A program made the translations under genes and the position numbers. The notes beneath the pieces were generated by a model, which was not told the DNA's origin, did no database searches, and was given only the letters and a program-made list of their open reading frames with translations. A DNA stretch of 64,000 nt, from NCBI RefSeq assembly GCF_000208745.1, contig NC_030851.1, forward strand, positions 29,212,714 to 29,276,713, read 5' to 3'. This document shows, piece after piece, positions 10,201-23,573 of the stretch (the stretch's first letter is position 1; the number at the start of each line of letters is the position of its first letter). The DNA comes from Theobroma cacao. Its lineage: Eukaryota; Streptophyta; Magnoliopsida; Malvales; Malvaceae.

Positions 10201-12068
10201 CAGCAGTGGTGTTTGCTTTAAAAATCTGGAGGCATTACTTGTATGGTGAGCATTGTCGGATATTTACGGATCACAAGAGTTTAAAATATTTGCTCACCCA
10301 AAAGGAGCTTAATTTGAGGCAAAGGCGATGGTTGGAGTTGATAAAAGATTATGACTTGGTGATAGACTATCATCCGGGAAAGGCGAACGTTGTAGCTGAT
10401 GCCTTAAGTCGTAAGTCTTCATCGTCTTTAGCAGCACTTCAGAGTTGTTATTTTCCAGCATTAATAGAGATGAAATCTCTTGGGGTCCAGTTGAGAAATG
10501 GTGAGGATGGATCCTTATTGGCAAACTTCATTGTGCGACCTTCGTTACTTAATCAGATCAAGGACATTCAGAGGTCTGATGATGAGTTAAGAAAAGAAAT
10601 TCAAAAACTGACCGATGGGGGAGTCAGTGAGTTCAGATTTGGAGAGGATAACGTCTTGATGTTTAAAGATCGAGTTTGTGTTCCTGAGGGAAACCAGTTG
10701 AGACAGGCGATCATGGAAGAAGCCCATTCATCTGCCTATGCATTACATCCCGGAAGCACCAAGATGTATAGGACTATCAGGGAGAATTATTGGTGGCCGG
10801 GTATGAAGCGAGACGTAGCAGAATTCGTAGCAAAGTGTCTCGTATGTCAGCAAGTTAAGGCGGAGCATCAGAGGCCAGCAGGTACACTTCAGTCTTTACC
10901 TGTTCCCGAGTGGAAATGGGAGCATGTAACTATGGATTTTGTTTTGGGATTGCCGCGGACACAGAGGGGAAAGGATGCGATCTGGGTGATCGTAGATCGG
11001 TTGACTAAGTCCGCTCACTTTTTAGCTGTCCATAGTACATACTCTATTGAGAAGCTGGCTCAGCTCTATATAGATGAGATTGTGAGGCTACATGGAGTTC
11101 CCGTTTCTATAGTGTCAGACCGAGATCCTCGATTCACTTCTCGATTCTGGCCGAAATTTCAAGAAGCTCTCGGAACCAAATTGAAATTTAGCACTGCTTT
11201 TCACCCACAGACGGATGGTCAGTCAGAGAGGACTATCCAGACCTTGGAGGATATGTTACGGGCTTGTGTCATTGACTTTATTGGGAGTTGGGACAGACAT
11301 TTGCCATTGGTGGAATTTGCTTACAACAATAGCTTTCAGTCTAGCATTGGTATGGCACCATACGAAGCTTTATATGGAAGGAAATGTCGTACTCCACTTT
11401 GTTGGGATGAAGTGGGTGAAAGAAAGTTAGTGAGTGTGGAATTGATCGAGCTAACTAATGACAAGATCAAGGTTATACGAGAGAGGCTAAAGGTAGCCCA
11501 GGATAGGCAGAAGAGCTATGCAGATAAACGGAGAAAAGACTTGGAGTTTGAGATCGATGATAAAGTTTTTCTTAAGGTTTCTCCTTGGAAAGGTAATAAT
11601 TTGAATACTTTGAAGTATTAAATCTTATTGATTATACTATCATGATAAATTATGGTGTTTTATTGGATAATGAAAGGTGTGATTCGATTTGCGAAGAGGG
11701 GAAAGCTCAACCCGAGATATATTGGACCATTCCGAATCATTGAAAGGATTGGACCAGTGGCTTATCGGTTAGAATTACCTCCGGAGTTAGATCGGATCCA
11801 CAACGTTTTCCATGTCTCCATGCTTAAGAAATATGTACCAGATCCCTCTCACGTCCTCGAAGCACCTCCGATCGAGTTGCATGACGATTTGAAGTTCGAG
11901 GTACAACCTGTGAGTATCTTGGATCGAAAGGATCGAGTACTGAGAAACAAGAGTATTTCAATGGTCAAAGTATTGTGGAAAAATGCTCGAATGGAGGAAA
12001 TGACATGGGAAGTAGAGCATCAGATGAGGAACCAATACCCGCATCTATTTGTCGAATCTGGTAAGTGA
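7212..12068 (+). CDS. Gag-Pol polyprotein, copy 1 (Ty3/gypsy chromovirus)
   Basis: Encodes structural and replication proteins of the element. The open frame runs to a TAA at 11619-11621. Skipping an 84-bp GT...AG segment (11593-11676) keeps the same frame to a TGA at 12066-12068, about 1590 residues. Order of domains: basic N-terminus with an RGRP core, proline-rich linker, Gag core (about 100-290), CCHC knuckle (372-385), aspartic protease with DSG at 475-477, RT with FIDD at 809-812, RNase H with D958, zinc-binding N-terminal integrase, and a DDE triad D1242, D1303, E1339 (D-35-E). After the skipped segment come the GPF module and a chromodomain-like end. The ATG at 7212 is the first of the frame and follows a splice-acceptor-like sequence. 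Unlike the other copies, residue 38 is Leu. Tekay/Del-like affiliation is inferred from the chromodomain tail, PBS and long LTRs. Confidence 0.93.
11593..11676 (+). other. Candidate intron in pol, copy 1 (84 bp, GT...AG)
   Basis: AT-rich segment beginning GTAATAATTT and ending ATAATGAAAG, with exon-type AAAG before and GT after it. It holds three in-frame stops (TAA, TGA, TAA). Removal joins codon 1461 (phase 1) to the GPY/F-chromodomain tail without loss or gain of a residue relative to what the family shows there. CTATCAT upstream of the 3' end could serve as a branch site. The AAAGGT direct repeat at both borders also allows an old short insertion. Confidence 0.7.
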
Positions 12069-12093
12069 AATTTTGAGGTCAAAATTTTATTTT

Positions 12094-12101
12094 AAGGGGG
12101 G
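12094..12101 (+). other. Polypurine tract
   Basis: AAGGGGGG lies 6 bases upstream of LTR2 and would prime plus-strand synthesis. Equivalent tracts are at 20275-20282, 28456-28463, 36636-36643 and 44816-44823. Confidence 0.85.
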
Positions 12102-12107
12102 TAGAAT

Positions 12108-15100
12108 TGTAAAACCCGACCCTATAAATACATGTCATGACATACATGCATTGAGTAGCATGTTATTACGCTAGAAAAGCACCTAAGAATAGACGAAACC
12201 TGATATTGTACCTAACGGTACACTTAAATTGATTTAACCTCGAACTAGTTCAAATAGGAATTGTAGGATGAAATTTAATATTTTATAGTCCAGGAATGAC
12301 TAAAAATGATTGTTCGGAGTTCGAGGGTTCATTTGGGGTAAAATTAGAAATTTTGATATTCAAGGGCAAAATCGTCATTTTGCCACCTAAGATAATAATT
12401 TGATCATGGAGTGAAATTTTTGACCAAGATTAACTATTTGGAGTATAATTTAATGATAGGAAGTGAAAAAGTTTAATTCTGGTGATTTTTGGAGTGTAGG
12501 GGCAAAATCGTAATTTTGCCACCCACGGACAAAATTTGAGATTTTGAGAGAATTTAGATCAAATTTGACAAATTGGAGAATGGTATGAGTATAAGGGATG
12601 AAAAATATGTCTATGGGCAATTTTTCAATTTTTGGGGCAAAAATGTAATTTTTGACTTTTACGGGGGCAAAAGTGTAAATTTCAAAAATTACTCCACCGA
12701 GACTTTGGATGAGTCTGAGAATTTTATCTAAGCTATGAATATATGAGACAAGTGTATGGTGAAAATTTGGAAACAAATGGATGAAATTTTAAAAATGGGC
12801 CAATGGGAAAGTGACACGTGGCATTTTTTAATGAAATAATATTATTTTAATGAAAAGTCAGCCATTTAAACCCAAATTTTGAGTGCTGGCCGGCCATAAG
12901 GAAGAAAAAGAGAGGAAATAGAGAGGAAAGGAAGAAAAAAAGAAAAACCAAAGAGAAACAAGAAAATTCAAAGGGAAATTCGCGGTTTTCGACCGTTTAC
13001 GCGTCTAACGGTAAGATTTTTCGATTTTAGCTTGATTTCTACCTTTCCTATGCCTTTATTTCCATTTAGCATGCTTGAGGAGAGAGATCAAAAAGTGATA
13101 TCAAGGGCTGGACGAAATTCTAGGGGAGAGAAATTGAAATTTTTAGGTTTTGATTTTTAGTTAAATTGATAGTTTTAGTTAGTTAAATGTGTTTAGAAAT
13201 TAAATTGGGCAAGAAATCATTAAATTTTCACAATACCCACTCTTGGCTGGATGCTCAATGCTGTACAATGATGATGAATTGATTTTATTCTAAGGAAAAT
13301 GAAGAGAAAATGATGAAAAACGATTAAACGTGATAGAAAAACAAAGTAGAAAATTAACCGAGTTAATGTCCCATTTTTGGCCGAATTTTCCAAGGAAGGG
13401 AGTGAGCTGATTTTGTTGTTTTTAGAAGGTTATTGGCTGATATTTAATGGTTAGAAATGTTGGAGAGAGAATGGGATGATTTAGAGCTAAAATGGAGCGC
13501 GTTAGCAATTTATCGGGCAAAGTGCCAAAAATAGGTTAATACCGCGTTTAAGCCGTTTTAGGCTATTGCATTTCATACCATGCATTAGTATAGGATTTAA
13601 GTTAATTATATAGTGATTTAGCATCAATGTGATGAATTGTGTAAATTTTTGTAATGTGTCTAGGAGGAGAGCCTTCCGGAAAAGGCAAAGAAGTCGTACC
13701 CGACGAGTAGTGATCGGGGCGCTTAGAAAGCTTTTAGTTTGTACAAACGGTGAGTAAACTTATTATTATTGTAAATTATCTAGAGTTTATTTTTAAATGC
13801 CCTTTATGTATTTTATGAAATGAAAACGAGATTAAAACGGGATTTTTGATGTTTTAGGAATAAATGTGACAAATAAAAATATATTGTATTGATTATGAAA
13901 TTGAGTAATTGGAGGCTGCAAATTGACTTGAAAAATATATATTTTCCTAGGAATGGCTTATGAGAAATGAGTATATGTGGCTATATTTTGTGAGTGCATT
14001 GGGAAATTTATGTAAGTTGTTTTTACTATGCAGGCTGGATAAATAAATAAAAGCCACGTTATACTGTCGAAATTTTATTAAAATTGGTGGGTTAGTCACT
14101 GCAGTGACGGGTTTCCGTGGACTGCCTATTAGAGGGGCACGGTAAACCCAGTTATATAGTTACTCCGGTTGTAGAGGCGAGGAGGGTAACTCCTGGGGTA
14201 GTATTAGAGCTCACTTCACGTCGAACCCCCACGTGAATGTGTAACTCGGCCAACGCCAAGGAACGGCTGGTTTTAAAAATAAAAATGTGTTTCACGTGTG
14301 AATATTTTAACACCCTTGGCGGACTCGGTTAGATGCCTCGGCCAAGGTATCCCCGAGGATTAGTTTTGGCTTGAGCCTTGTTTTAATAAAAGACATAAGC
14401 CTTAACAACTGTTTTGGTAAATTACAAATATTTTATGGTTTAAGAAATAAATTGAAAACATTATGAAATGGGTTGAAATTTGTTGTTTAAACTTGCCTCC
14501 ATTTTACTCGCCTTTAGATATTTATGATAATGTCTGTTTACTCATTGGGATTGCAAAATCTCACCCAACTCCTTTCCACCCATTTCAGGTTCAGTATAGA
14601 CTGTAGATAGCTGATCTCATCGAGGACTACCATTGGATCTGCATTTTCCAAACCGTAGGTTCACAGTCCTCTTTACTTTTGTTTATTCGGGGGCCCTCTT
14701 GTTATTGTAAATTAAATTAAATATTTTGGCTTACTGTATTTCAGTATGTATAAATTTATTTAGCTTTTACGCTATAAAAATTATTCACGTATAACTCTAT
14801 AAATATTGTTTTATAAGAAAATAGAATATTTTCCTTAATATTTCTTTTATTTTCTTATTATATTCAAATAACCGTAATTTCGTTTTAAATGAAGATTTTA
14901 GACTTTTAAACTCATTTTGAATATGAATTATGTGTTTTGTACTTGTATATTACGTTTTAGCCAGTTTCGAAATTTTTGAGAAAAAAATGACCAAAATACC
15001 CCTGTGTGGCGAAAATTTTATTTTGATTGTTTTTGATCTAAAATAGTATATATTCTCTAAAAACTCGATATTTAACAATGATTGCTCACAGGAAAGGAAA

Positions 15101-15211
15101 GAAACTGATATGTAAGCCTTGCGGGGTTCCGGTTGGCATTCCGGATAATGAGTGTCAATCGGGACGTCGCGGCGATTGTCATGGGCCTGAGGGAGGTTCC
15201 GGGTCGTGACA
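12108..15211 (+). repeat. LTR 2 of tandem array (3104 bp)
   Basis: Shared LTR between copies 1 and 2, preceded by the polypurine tract and followed by the PBS. With LTR3 it carries an extra T in the T-run near 14023 and the variants CTGCA (near 13917) and GAGTGC (near 13993). Confidence 0.95.
12207..12222 (+). promoter_or_regulatory. Conserved U3 inverted repeat TGTACC-N4-GGTACA (LTR2 example)
   Basis: Six-bp arms around TAAC, about 100 bp from the LTR start. LTRs 3-6 have it at the same offset; LTR1 keeps 5-bp arms at 4029-4042. Two other LTR families in this window carry TTGTACC-N4-GGTACAA at the equivalent place (about 2638-2655 and 62318-62335). A transcription-factor site is possible but unproven. 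Confidence 0.4.
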
Positions 15212-15392
15212 ATTCTATTGGTATCAGAGCTTTTGGTTTTAAAGATAAGAGTTTTTGGTTTTAAAGTGGTTTTAAAAAATTACAATATCAGTGTGGCCCC
15301 GGATTAAGTTAAGTTAGGTTGAATAGAATGCATGCATTTTCATATAGAGCCTAAGGTTCCCTAAGCTTGCTCGTTTTCTCTTATAGATTATT

Positions 15393-18300
15393 ATGCCTCC
15401 TCGACGCGGACGCCCACCTCTCACTAGATCGGTTGGGAGGGGAAAAGGTCGTTCCCAACGTCATCAGCCAAATACAGTAGAGGAGGAATCAGCTGCATCT
15501 ACCATTCGGGCAGCACCTGCTGCTGAGCAGGCCGATAGTCCTCCACATCCTCCATCTCCTCAGCCACCTACGGGTATTCCCGCCATGCCTACTGAGGCAG
15601 CACAAGCATTGGCAGCTTTCTTTGCAGCAATGGCTGGTCAAGCTCAGACTGGTCAAGTTCCACCTGTAGTGCCTCCAACTACTCCTTTAGTTCCACCACC
15701 AGTACAGGATGTATCCATTTCCAAGAAGCTGAAGGAGGCTAGGCAATTGGGTTGTGTATCTTTCACGGGTGAGTTGGATGCCACTGTGGCAAAGGACTGG
15801 ATTAATCAGGTTTCAGAGACTCTCTCTGATATGAGATTAGACGACGACATGAAGCTGATGGTGGCTACGAGATTATTAGAGAAGAGGGCTCGTACTTGGT
15901 GGAATTCGGTGAAGTCCCGTTCCGCTACTCCTCAGACATGGTCTGATTTTCTCAGGGAATTCGATGGTCAGTATTTCACTTATTTCCATCAGAAAGAAAA
16001 GAAGAGAGAATTTCTGAGTTTGAAACAGGGAAATCTAACTGTAGAGGAGTACGAGACTCGTTTTAACGAGTTGATGTTATATGTGCCGGATCTGGTGAAA
16101 TCTGAGCAGGATCAGGCCAGCTATTTCGAGGAAGGGCTCCGTAATGAGATTAGAGAGCGAATGACAGTGACTGGTAGGGAGCCACATAAGGAGGTGGTAC
16201 AGATGGCTTTACGGGCTGAGAAGCTCGCGATTGAGAATAGGAGGATTCGGACTGAGTTTGCAAAAAGGAGGAATCCTGGTATGTCTTCTAGTCAGCCAGT
16301 AAAAAGAGGCAAGGACTCAGCGATTTCAGGGAGTACTACTTCTGTTTCCGTGACATCTCCTCGACCTCCATTTCCACCATCACAACAGAGACCTTCGAGG
16401 TTTAGCAGATCTGCTATGACTGGTTCTGGGAAGAGTTTCGGAGGTTCTGACAGATGCAGAAATTGTGGGAATTATCATAGTGGGCTATGTAGAGAGCCAA
16501 CAAGATGTTTCCAATGTGGACAGACGGGTCATATTAGGAGTAATTGCCCACGGTTAGGACGAGCCACGGTAGTTGCATCATCTTCACCAGCTCGCACTGA
16601 TATACAGAGGAGAGATTCTTCTGGGTTGCCACCGAGACAGGGAGTGGCCATACGGTCCGGTGTGGAGAGTAATACCCCGGCACATCCACCTTCGAGACCA
16701 CAGACTCGTACCTCGACAAGAGTTTTCGCTGTGACGGAAGATGAGGCACAAGTCCGACCTGGAGCAGTGACAGGTACTATGTCTTTATTTGATAAAGATG
16801 CTTATGTTTTGATAGATTCTGGCTCAGATAGGTCTTATGTGAGCACCACATTTGCATCAATTGCTGATAGAAACTTGTCACCATTAGAGGAAGAAATTGT
16901 AATTCACACCCCTTTAGGAGAAAAGCTAGTTAGAAACAGTTGTTATAGAGACTGTGGGGTAAGGGTAGGCGAGGAAGAATTTAGGGGTGACTTAATTCCT
17001 CTAGAGATCCTGGATTTTGATCTAATATTGGGTATGGACTGGTTAACTGCACATCGGGCGAACGTGGATTGTTTCCGAAAGGAAGTTGTTCTTCGAAATT
17101 CGGAGGGAGCAGAGATTGTGTTTGTAGGGAAACGTCGAGTATTACCGTCCTGTGTAATCTCGGCCATCAAAGCTTCGAAATTAGTGCAGAAAGGGTATCC
17201 GACTTATTTGGCATACGTGATTGATACTTCAAAGGGGGAACCTAAGTTAGAGGATGTCCCGATAGTAAGTGAGTTTCCTGATGTATTTCCTGATGATTTA
17301 CCGGGACTGCCTCCTGATCGAGAGCTTGAGTTCCCTATTGATTTACTTCCGGGTACCGCACCTATTTCTATCCCTCCATATAGAATGGCTCCGGCAGAGT
17401 TGAAGGAGTTGAAAGTACAATTGCAAGAGTTGGTGGACAAGGGTTTTATACGCCCTAGTATATCTCCATGGGGAGCACCGGTTTTATTTGTGAAAAAGAA
17501 AGACGGTACACTTCGGTTATGTATCGATTACCGACAGCTTAACAGAATGACCATTAAGAACAAGTATCCGTTACCGAGGATTGATGATCTTTTCGATCAA
17601 TTACAGGGAGCTACAGTGTTTTCCAAGGTTGATCTAAGGTCTGGGTATCATCAGTTGAGGATTAAAGAACAGGATGTACCCAAGACAGCGTTCAGGACTC
17701 GGTACGGTCATTATGAGTTCTTGGTCATGCCTTTCGGGTTAACTAACGCACCGGCAGCTTTTATGGATCTCATGAATAGGGTGTTCCACCCTTACTTGGA
17801 CAAGTTTGTTATTGTGTTCATTGATGACATACTGGTTTACTCGAGAGATAATGATGAGCACGCTGCCCACTTGCGTATAGTATTACAAACTTTGAGGGAA
17901 AGACAGTTGTATGCAAAGTTTTCGAAGTGTGAGTTTTGGTTACAGGAAGTGGTATTCTTGGGACACGTAGTATCGAGAACTGGAATATATGTTGATCCTA
18001 AGAAAGTAGAGGCAATTTTACAATGGGAGCAACCTAAGACAGTGACGGAGATTCGTAGTTTCCTCGGATTAGCCGGTTATTATCGGAGGTTTGTTCAGGG
18101 GTTTTCCTTAATAGCAGCTCCTTTGACCCGTCTAACTCGTAAGGGAGTTAAGTTTGTGTGGGATGATGTTTGTGAGAATCGATTTCAGGAGCTAAAGAAC
18201 CGGTTAACCTCCGCTCCCGTTTTAACACTTCCTGTTAATGGTAAGGGATTTGTAGTATATAGTGATGCCTCAAAGTTGGGGTTGGGGTGCGTATTGATGC

Positions 18301-20249
18301 AGGATGAAAAAGTTGTGGCTTATGCTTCTAGACAGCTAAAGAGGCATGAAGCAAATTACCCTACCCATGATTTAGAGTTAGCAGCAGTGGTGTTTGCTTT
18401 AAAAATCTGGAGGCATTACTTGTATGGTGAGCATTGTCGGATATTTACGGATCACAAGAGTTTAAAATATTTGCTCACCCAAAAGGAGCTTAATTTGAGG
18501 CAAAGGCGATGGTTGGAGTTGATAAAAGATTATGACTTGGTGATAGACTATCATCCGGGAAAGGCGAACGTTGTAGCTGATGCCTTAAGTCGTAAGTCTT
18601 CATCGTCTTTAGCAGCACTTCAGAGTTGTTATTTTCCAGCATTAATAGAGATGAAATCTCTTGGGGTCCAGTTGAGAAATGGTGAGGATGGATCCTTATT
18701 GGCAAACTTCATTGTGCGACCTTCGTTACTTAATCAGATCAAGGACATTCAGAGGTCTGATGATGAGTTAAGAAAAGAAATTCAAAAACTGACCGATGGG
18801 GGAGTCAGTGAGTTCAGATTTGGAGAGGATAACGTCTTGATGTTTAAAGATCGAGTTTGTGTTCCTGAGGGAAACCAGTTGAGACAGGCGATCATGGAAG
18901 AAGCCCATTCATCTGCCTATGCATTACATCCCGGAAGCACCAAGATGTATAGGACTATCAGGGAGAATTATTGGTGGCCGGGTATGAAGCGAGACGTAGC
19001 AGAATTCGTAGCAAAGTGTCTCGTATGTCAGCAAGTTAAGGCGGAGCATCAGAGGCCAGCAGGTACACTTCAGTCTTTACCTGTTCCCGAGTGGAAATGG
19101 GAGCATGTAACTATGGATTTTGTTTTGGGATTGCCGCGGACACAGAGGGGAAAGGATGCGATCTGGGTGATCGTAGATCGGTTGACTAAGTCCGCTCACT
19201 TTTTAGCTGTCCATAGTACATACTCTATTGAGAAGCTGGCTCAGCTCTATATAGATGAGATTGTGAGGCTACATGGAGTTCCCGTTTCTATAGTGTCAGA
19301 CCGAGATCCTCGATTCACTTCTCGATTCTGGCCGAAATTTCAAGAAGCTCTCGGAACCAAATTGAAATTTAGCACTGCTTTTCACCCACAGACGGATGGT
19401 CAGTCAGAGAGGACTATCCAGACCTTGGAGGATATGTTACGGGCTTGTGTCATTGACTTTATTGGGAGTTGGGACAGACATTTGCCATTGGTGGAATTTG
19501 CTTACAACAATAGCTTTCAGTCTAGCATTGGTATGGCACCATACGAAGCTTTATATGGAAGGAAATGTCGTACTCCACTTTGTTGGGATGAAGTGGGTGA
19601 AAGAAAGTTAGTGAGTGTGGAATTGATCGAGCTAACTAATGACAAGATCAAGGTTATACGAGAGAGGCTAAAGGTAGCCCAGGATAGGCAGAAGAGCTAT
19701 GCAGATAAACGGAGAAAAGACTTGGAGTTTGAGATCGATGATAAAGTTTTTCTTAAGGTTTCTCCTTGGAAAGGTAATAATTTGAATACTTTGAAGTATT
19801 AAATCTTATTGATTATACTATCATGATAAATTATGGTGTTTTATTGGATAATGAAAGGTGTGATTCGATTTGCGAAGAGGGGAAAGCTCAACCCGAGATA
19901 TATTGGACCATTCCGAATCATTGAAAGGATTGGACCAGTGGCTTATCGGTTAGAATTACCTCCGGAGTTAGATCGGATCCACAACGTTTTCCATGTCTCC
20001 ATGCTTAAGAAATATGTACCAGATCCCTCTCACGTCCTCGAAGCACCTCCGATCGAGTTGCATGACGATTTGAAGTTCGAGGTACAACCTGTGAGTATCT
20101 TGGATCGAAAGGATCGAGTACTGAGAAACAAGAGTATTTCAATGGTCAAAGTATTGTGGAAAAATGCTCGAATGGAGGAAATGACATGGGAAGTAGAGCA
20201 TCAGATGAGGAACCAATACCCGCATCTATTTGTCGAATCTGGTAAGTGA
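15393..20249 (+). CDS. Gag-Pol polyprotein, copy 2
   Basis: Same architecture and length as copy 1, with the open frame to 19802 and the tail 3' of the candidate intron at 19774-19857. It has Ile at residue 38 and Thr at residue 28, and keeps Asn in the chromodomain-like tail as in copy 1. No inactivating change is seen. Confidence 0.93.
19774..19857 (+). other. Candidate intron in pol, copy 2 (84 bp)
   Basis: Identical in sequence and position to the copy 1 segment; GT...AG borders intact. Confidence 0.7.
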
Positions 20250-20288
20250 AATTTTGAGGTCAAAATTTTATTTTAAGGGGGGTAGAAT

Positions 20289-23200
20289 TGTAAAACCCGA
20301 CCCTATAAATACATGTCATGACATACATGCATTGAGTAGCATGTTATTACGCTAGAAAAGCACCTAAGAATAGACGAAACCTGATATTGTACCTAACGGT
20401 ACACTTAAATTGATTTAACCTCGAACTAGTTCAAATAGGAATTGTAGGATGAAATTTAATATTTTATAGTCCAGGAATGACTAAAAATGATTGTTCGGAG
20501 TTCGAGGGTTCATTTGGGGTAAAATTAGAAATTTTGATATTCAAGGGCAAAATCGTCATTTTGCCACCTAAGATAATAATTTGATCATGGAGTGAAATTT
20601 TTGACCAAGATTAACTATTTGGAGTATAATTTAATGATAGGAAGTGAAAAAGTTTAATTCTGGTGATTTTTGGAGTGTAGGGGCAAAATCGTAATTTTGC
20701 CACCCACGGACAAAATTTGAGATTTTGAGAGAATTTAGATCAAATTTGACAAATTGGAGAATGGTATGAGTATAAGGGATGAAAAATATGTCTATGGGCA
20801 ATTTTTCAATTTTTGGGGCAAAAATGTAATTTTTGACTTTTACGGGGGCAAAAGTGTAAATTTCAAAAATTACTCCACCGAGACTTTGGATGAGTCTGAG
20901 AATTTTATCTAAGCTATGAATATATGAGACAAGTGTATGGTGAAAATTTGGAAACAAATGGATGAAATTTTAAAAATGGGCCAATGGGAAAGTGACACGT
21001 GGCATTTTTTAATGAAATAATATTATTTTAATGAAAAGTCAGCCATTTAAACCCAAATTTTGAGTGCTGGCCGGCCATAAGGAAGAAAAAGAGAGGAAAT
21101 AGAGAGGAAAGGAAGAAAAAAAGAAAAACCAAAGAGAAACAAGAAAATTCAAAGGGAAATTCGCGGTTTTCGACCGTTTACGCGTCTAACGGTAAGATTT
21201 TTCGATTTTAGCTTGATTTCTACCTTTCCTATGCCTTTATTTCCATTTAGCATGCTTGAGGAGAGAGATCAAAAAGTGATATCAAGGGCTGGACGAAATT
21301 CTAGGGGAGAGAAATTGAAATTTTTAGGTTTTGATTTTTAGTTAAATTGATAGTTTTAGTTAGTTAAATGTGTTTAGAAATTAAATTGGGCAAGAAATCA
21401 TTAAATTTTCACAATACCCACTCTTGGCTGGATGCTCAATGCTGTACAATGATGATGAATTGATTTTATTCTAAGGAAAATGAAGAGAAAATGATGAAAA
21501 ACGATTAAACGTGATAGAAAAACAAAGTAGAAAATTAACCGAGTTAATGTCCCATTTTTGGCCGAATTTTCCAAGGAAGGGAGTGAGCTGATTTTGTTGT
21601 TTTTAGAAGGTTATTGGCTGATATTTAATGGTTAGAAATGTTGGAGAGAGAATGGGATGATTTAGAGCTAAAATGGAGCGCGTTAGCAATTTATCGGGCA
21701 AAGTGCCAAAAATAGGTTAATACCGCGTTTAAGCCGTTTTAGGCTATTGCATTTCATACCATGCATTAGTATAGGATTTAAGTTAATTATATAGTGATTT
21801 AGCATCAATGTGATGAATTGTGTAAATTTTTGTAATGTGTCTAGGAGGAGAGCCTTCCGGAAAAGGCAAAGAAGTCGTACCCGACGAGTAGTGATCGGGG
21901 CGCTTAGAAAGCTTTTAGTTTGTACAAACGGTGAGTAAACTTATTATTATTGTAAATTATCTAGAGTTTATTTTTAAATGCCCTTTATGTATTTTATGAA
22001 ATGAAAACGAGATTATAACGGGATTTTTGATGTTTTAGAAATAAATGTGATAAATAAAAATATATTGTATTGATTATGAAATTGAGTAATTGGAGGCTGC
22101 AAATTGACTTGAAAAATATATATTTTCCTAGGAATGGCTTATGAGAAATGAGTATATGTGGCTATATTTTGTGAGTGCATTGGGAAATTTATGTAAGTTG
22201 TTTTTACTATGCAGGCTGGATAAATAAATAAAAGCCACGTTATACTGTCGAAATTTTATTAAAATTGGTGGGTTAGTCACTGCAGTGACGGGTTTCCGTG
22301 GACTGCCTATTAGAGGGGCACGGTAAACCCAGTTATATAGTTACTCCGGTTGTAGAGGCGAGGAGGGTAACTCCTGGGGTAGTATTAGAGCTCACTTCAC
22401 GTCGAACCCCCACGTGAATGTGTAACTCGGCCAACGCCAAGGAACGGCTGGTTTTAAAAATAAAAATGTGTTTCACGTGTGAATATTTTAACACCCTTGG
22501 CGGACTCGGTTAGATGCCTCGGCCAAGGTATCCCCGAGGATTAGTTTTGGCTTGAGCCTTGTTTTAATAAAAGACATAAGCCTTAACAACTGTTTTGGTA
22601 AATTACAAATATTTTATGGTTTAAGAAATAAATTGAAAACATTATGAAATGGGTTGAAATTTGTTGTTTAAACTTGCCTCCATTTTACTCGCCTTTAGAT
22701 ATTTATGATAATGTCTGTTTACTCATTGGGATTGCAAAATCTCACCCAACTCCTTTCCACCCATTTCAGGTTCAGTATAGACTGTAGATAGCTGATCTCA
22801 TCGAGGACTACCATTGGATCTGCATTTTCCAAACCGTAGGTTCACAGTCCTCTTTACTTTTGTTTATTCGGGGGCCCTCTTGTTATTGTAAATTAAATTA
22901 AATATTTTGGCTTACTGTATTTCAGTATGTATAAATTTATTTAGCTTTTACGCTATAAAAATTATTCACGTATAACTCTATAAATATTGTTTTATAAGAA
23001 AATAGAATATTTTCCTTAATATTTCTTTTATTTTCTTATTATATTCAAATAACCGTAATTTCGTTTTAAATGAAGATTTTAGACTTTTAAACTCATTTTG
23101 AATATGAATTATGTGTTTTGTACTTGTATATTACGTTTTAGCCAGTTTCGAAATTTTTGAGAAAAAAATGACCAAAATACCCCTGTGTGGCGAAAATTTT

Positions 23201-23392
23201 ATTTTGATTGTTTTTGATCTAAAATAGTATATATTCTCTAAAAACTCGATATTTAACAATGATTGCTCACAGGAAAGGAAAGAAACTGATATGTAAGCCT
23301 TGCGGGGTTCCGGTTGGCATTCCGGATAATGAGTGTCAATCGGGACGTCGCGGCGATTGTCATGGGCCTGAGGGAGGTTCCGGGTCGTGACA
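20289..23392 (+). repeat. LTR 3 of tandem array (3104 bp)
   Basis: Same length and marker bases as LTR2, plus private changes near 22015-22051 (ATTATAACGG, TTTTAGAAAT, GTGATAAAT). Confidence 0.95.
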
Positions 23393-23573
23393 ATTCTATT
23401 GGTATCAGAGCTTTTGGTTTTAAAGATAAGAGTTTTTGGTTTTAAAGTGGTTTTAAAAAATTACAATATCAGTGTGGCCCCGGATTAAGTTAAGTTAGGT
23501 TGAATAGAATGCATGCATTTTCATATAGAGCCTAAGGTTCCCTAAGCTTGCTCGTTTTCTCTTATAGATTATT

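Noticed and set aside
8353..10524. Short minus-strand frames within gag-pol, repeated in every copy
   Set aside because: Shadows of the sense coding frame without independent features.
11622..11651. Separate second gene (138 codons) after gag-pol
   Set aside because: It starts inside the intron-like segment and its meaningful part is the integrase tail in the same frame as gag-pol, so it is treated as the 3' part of one gene.
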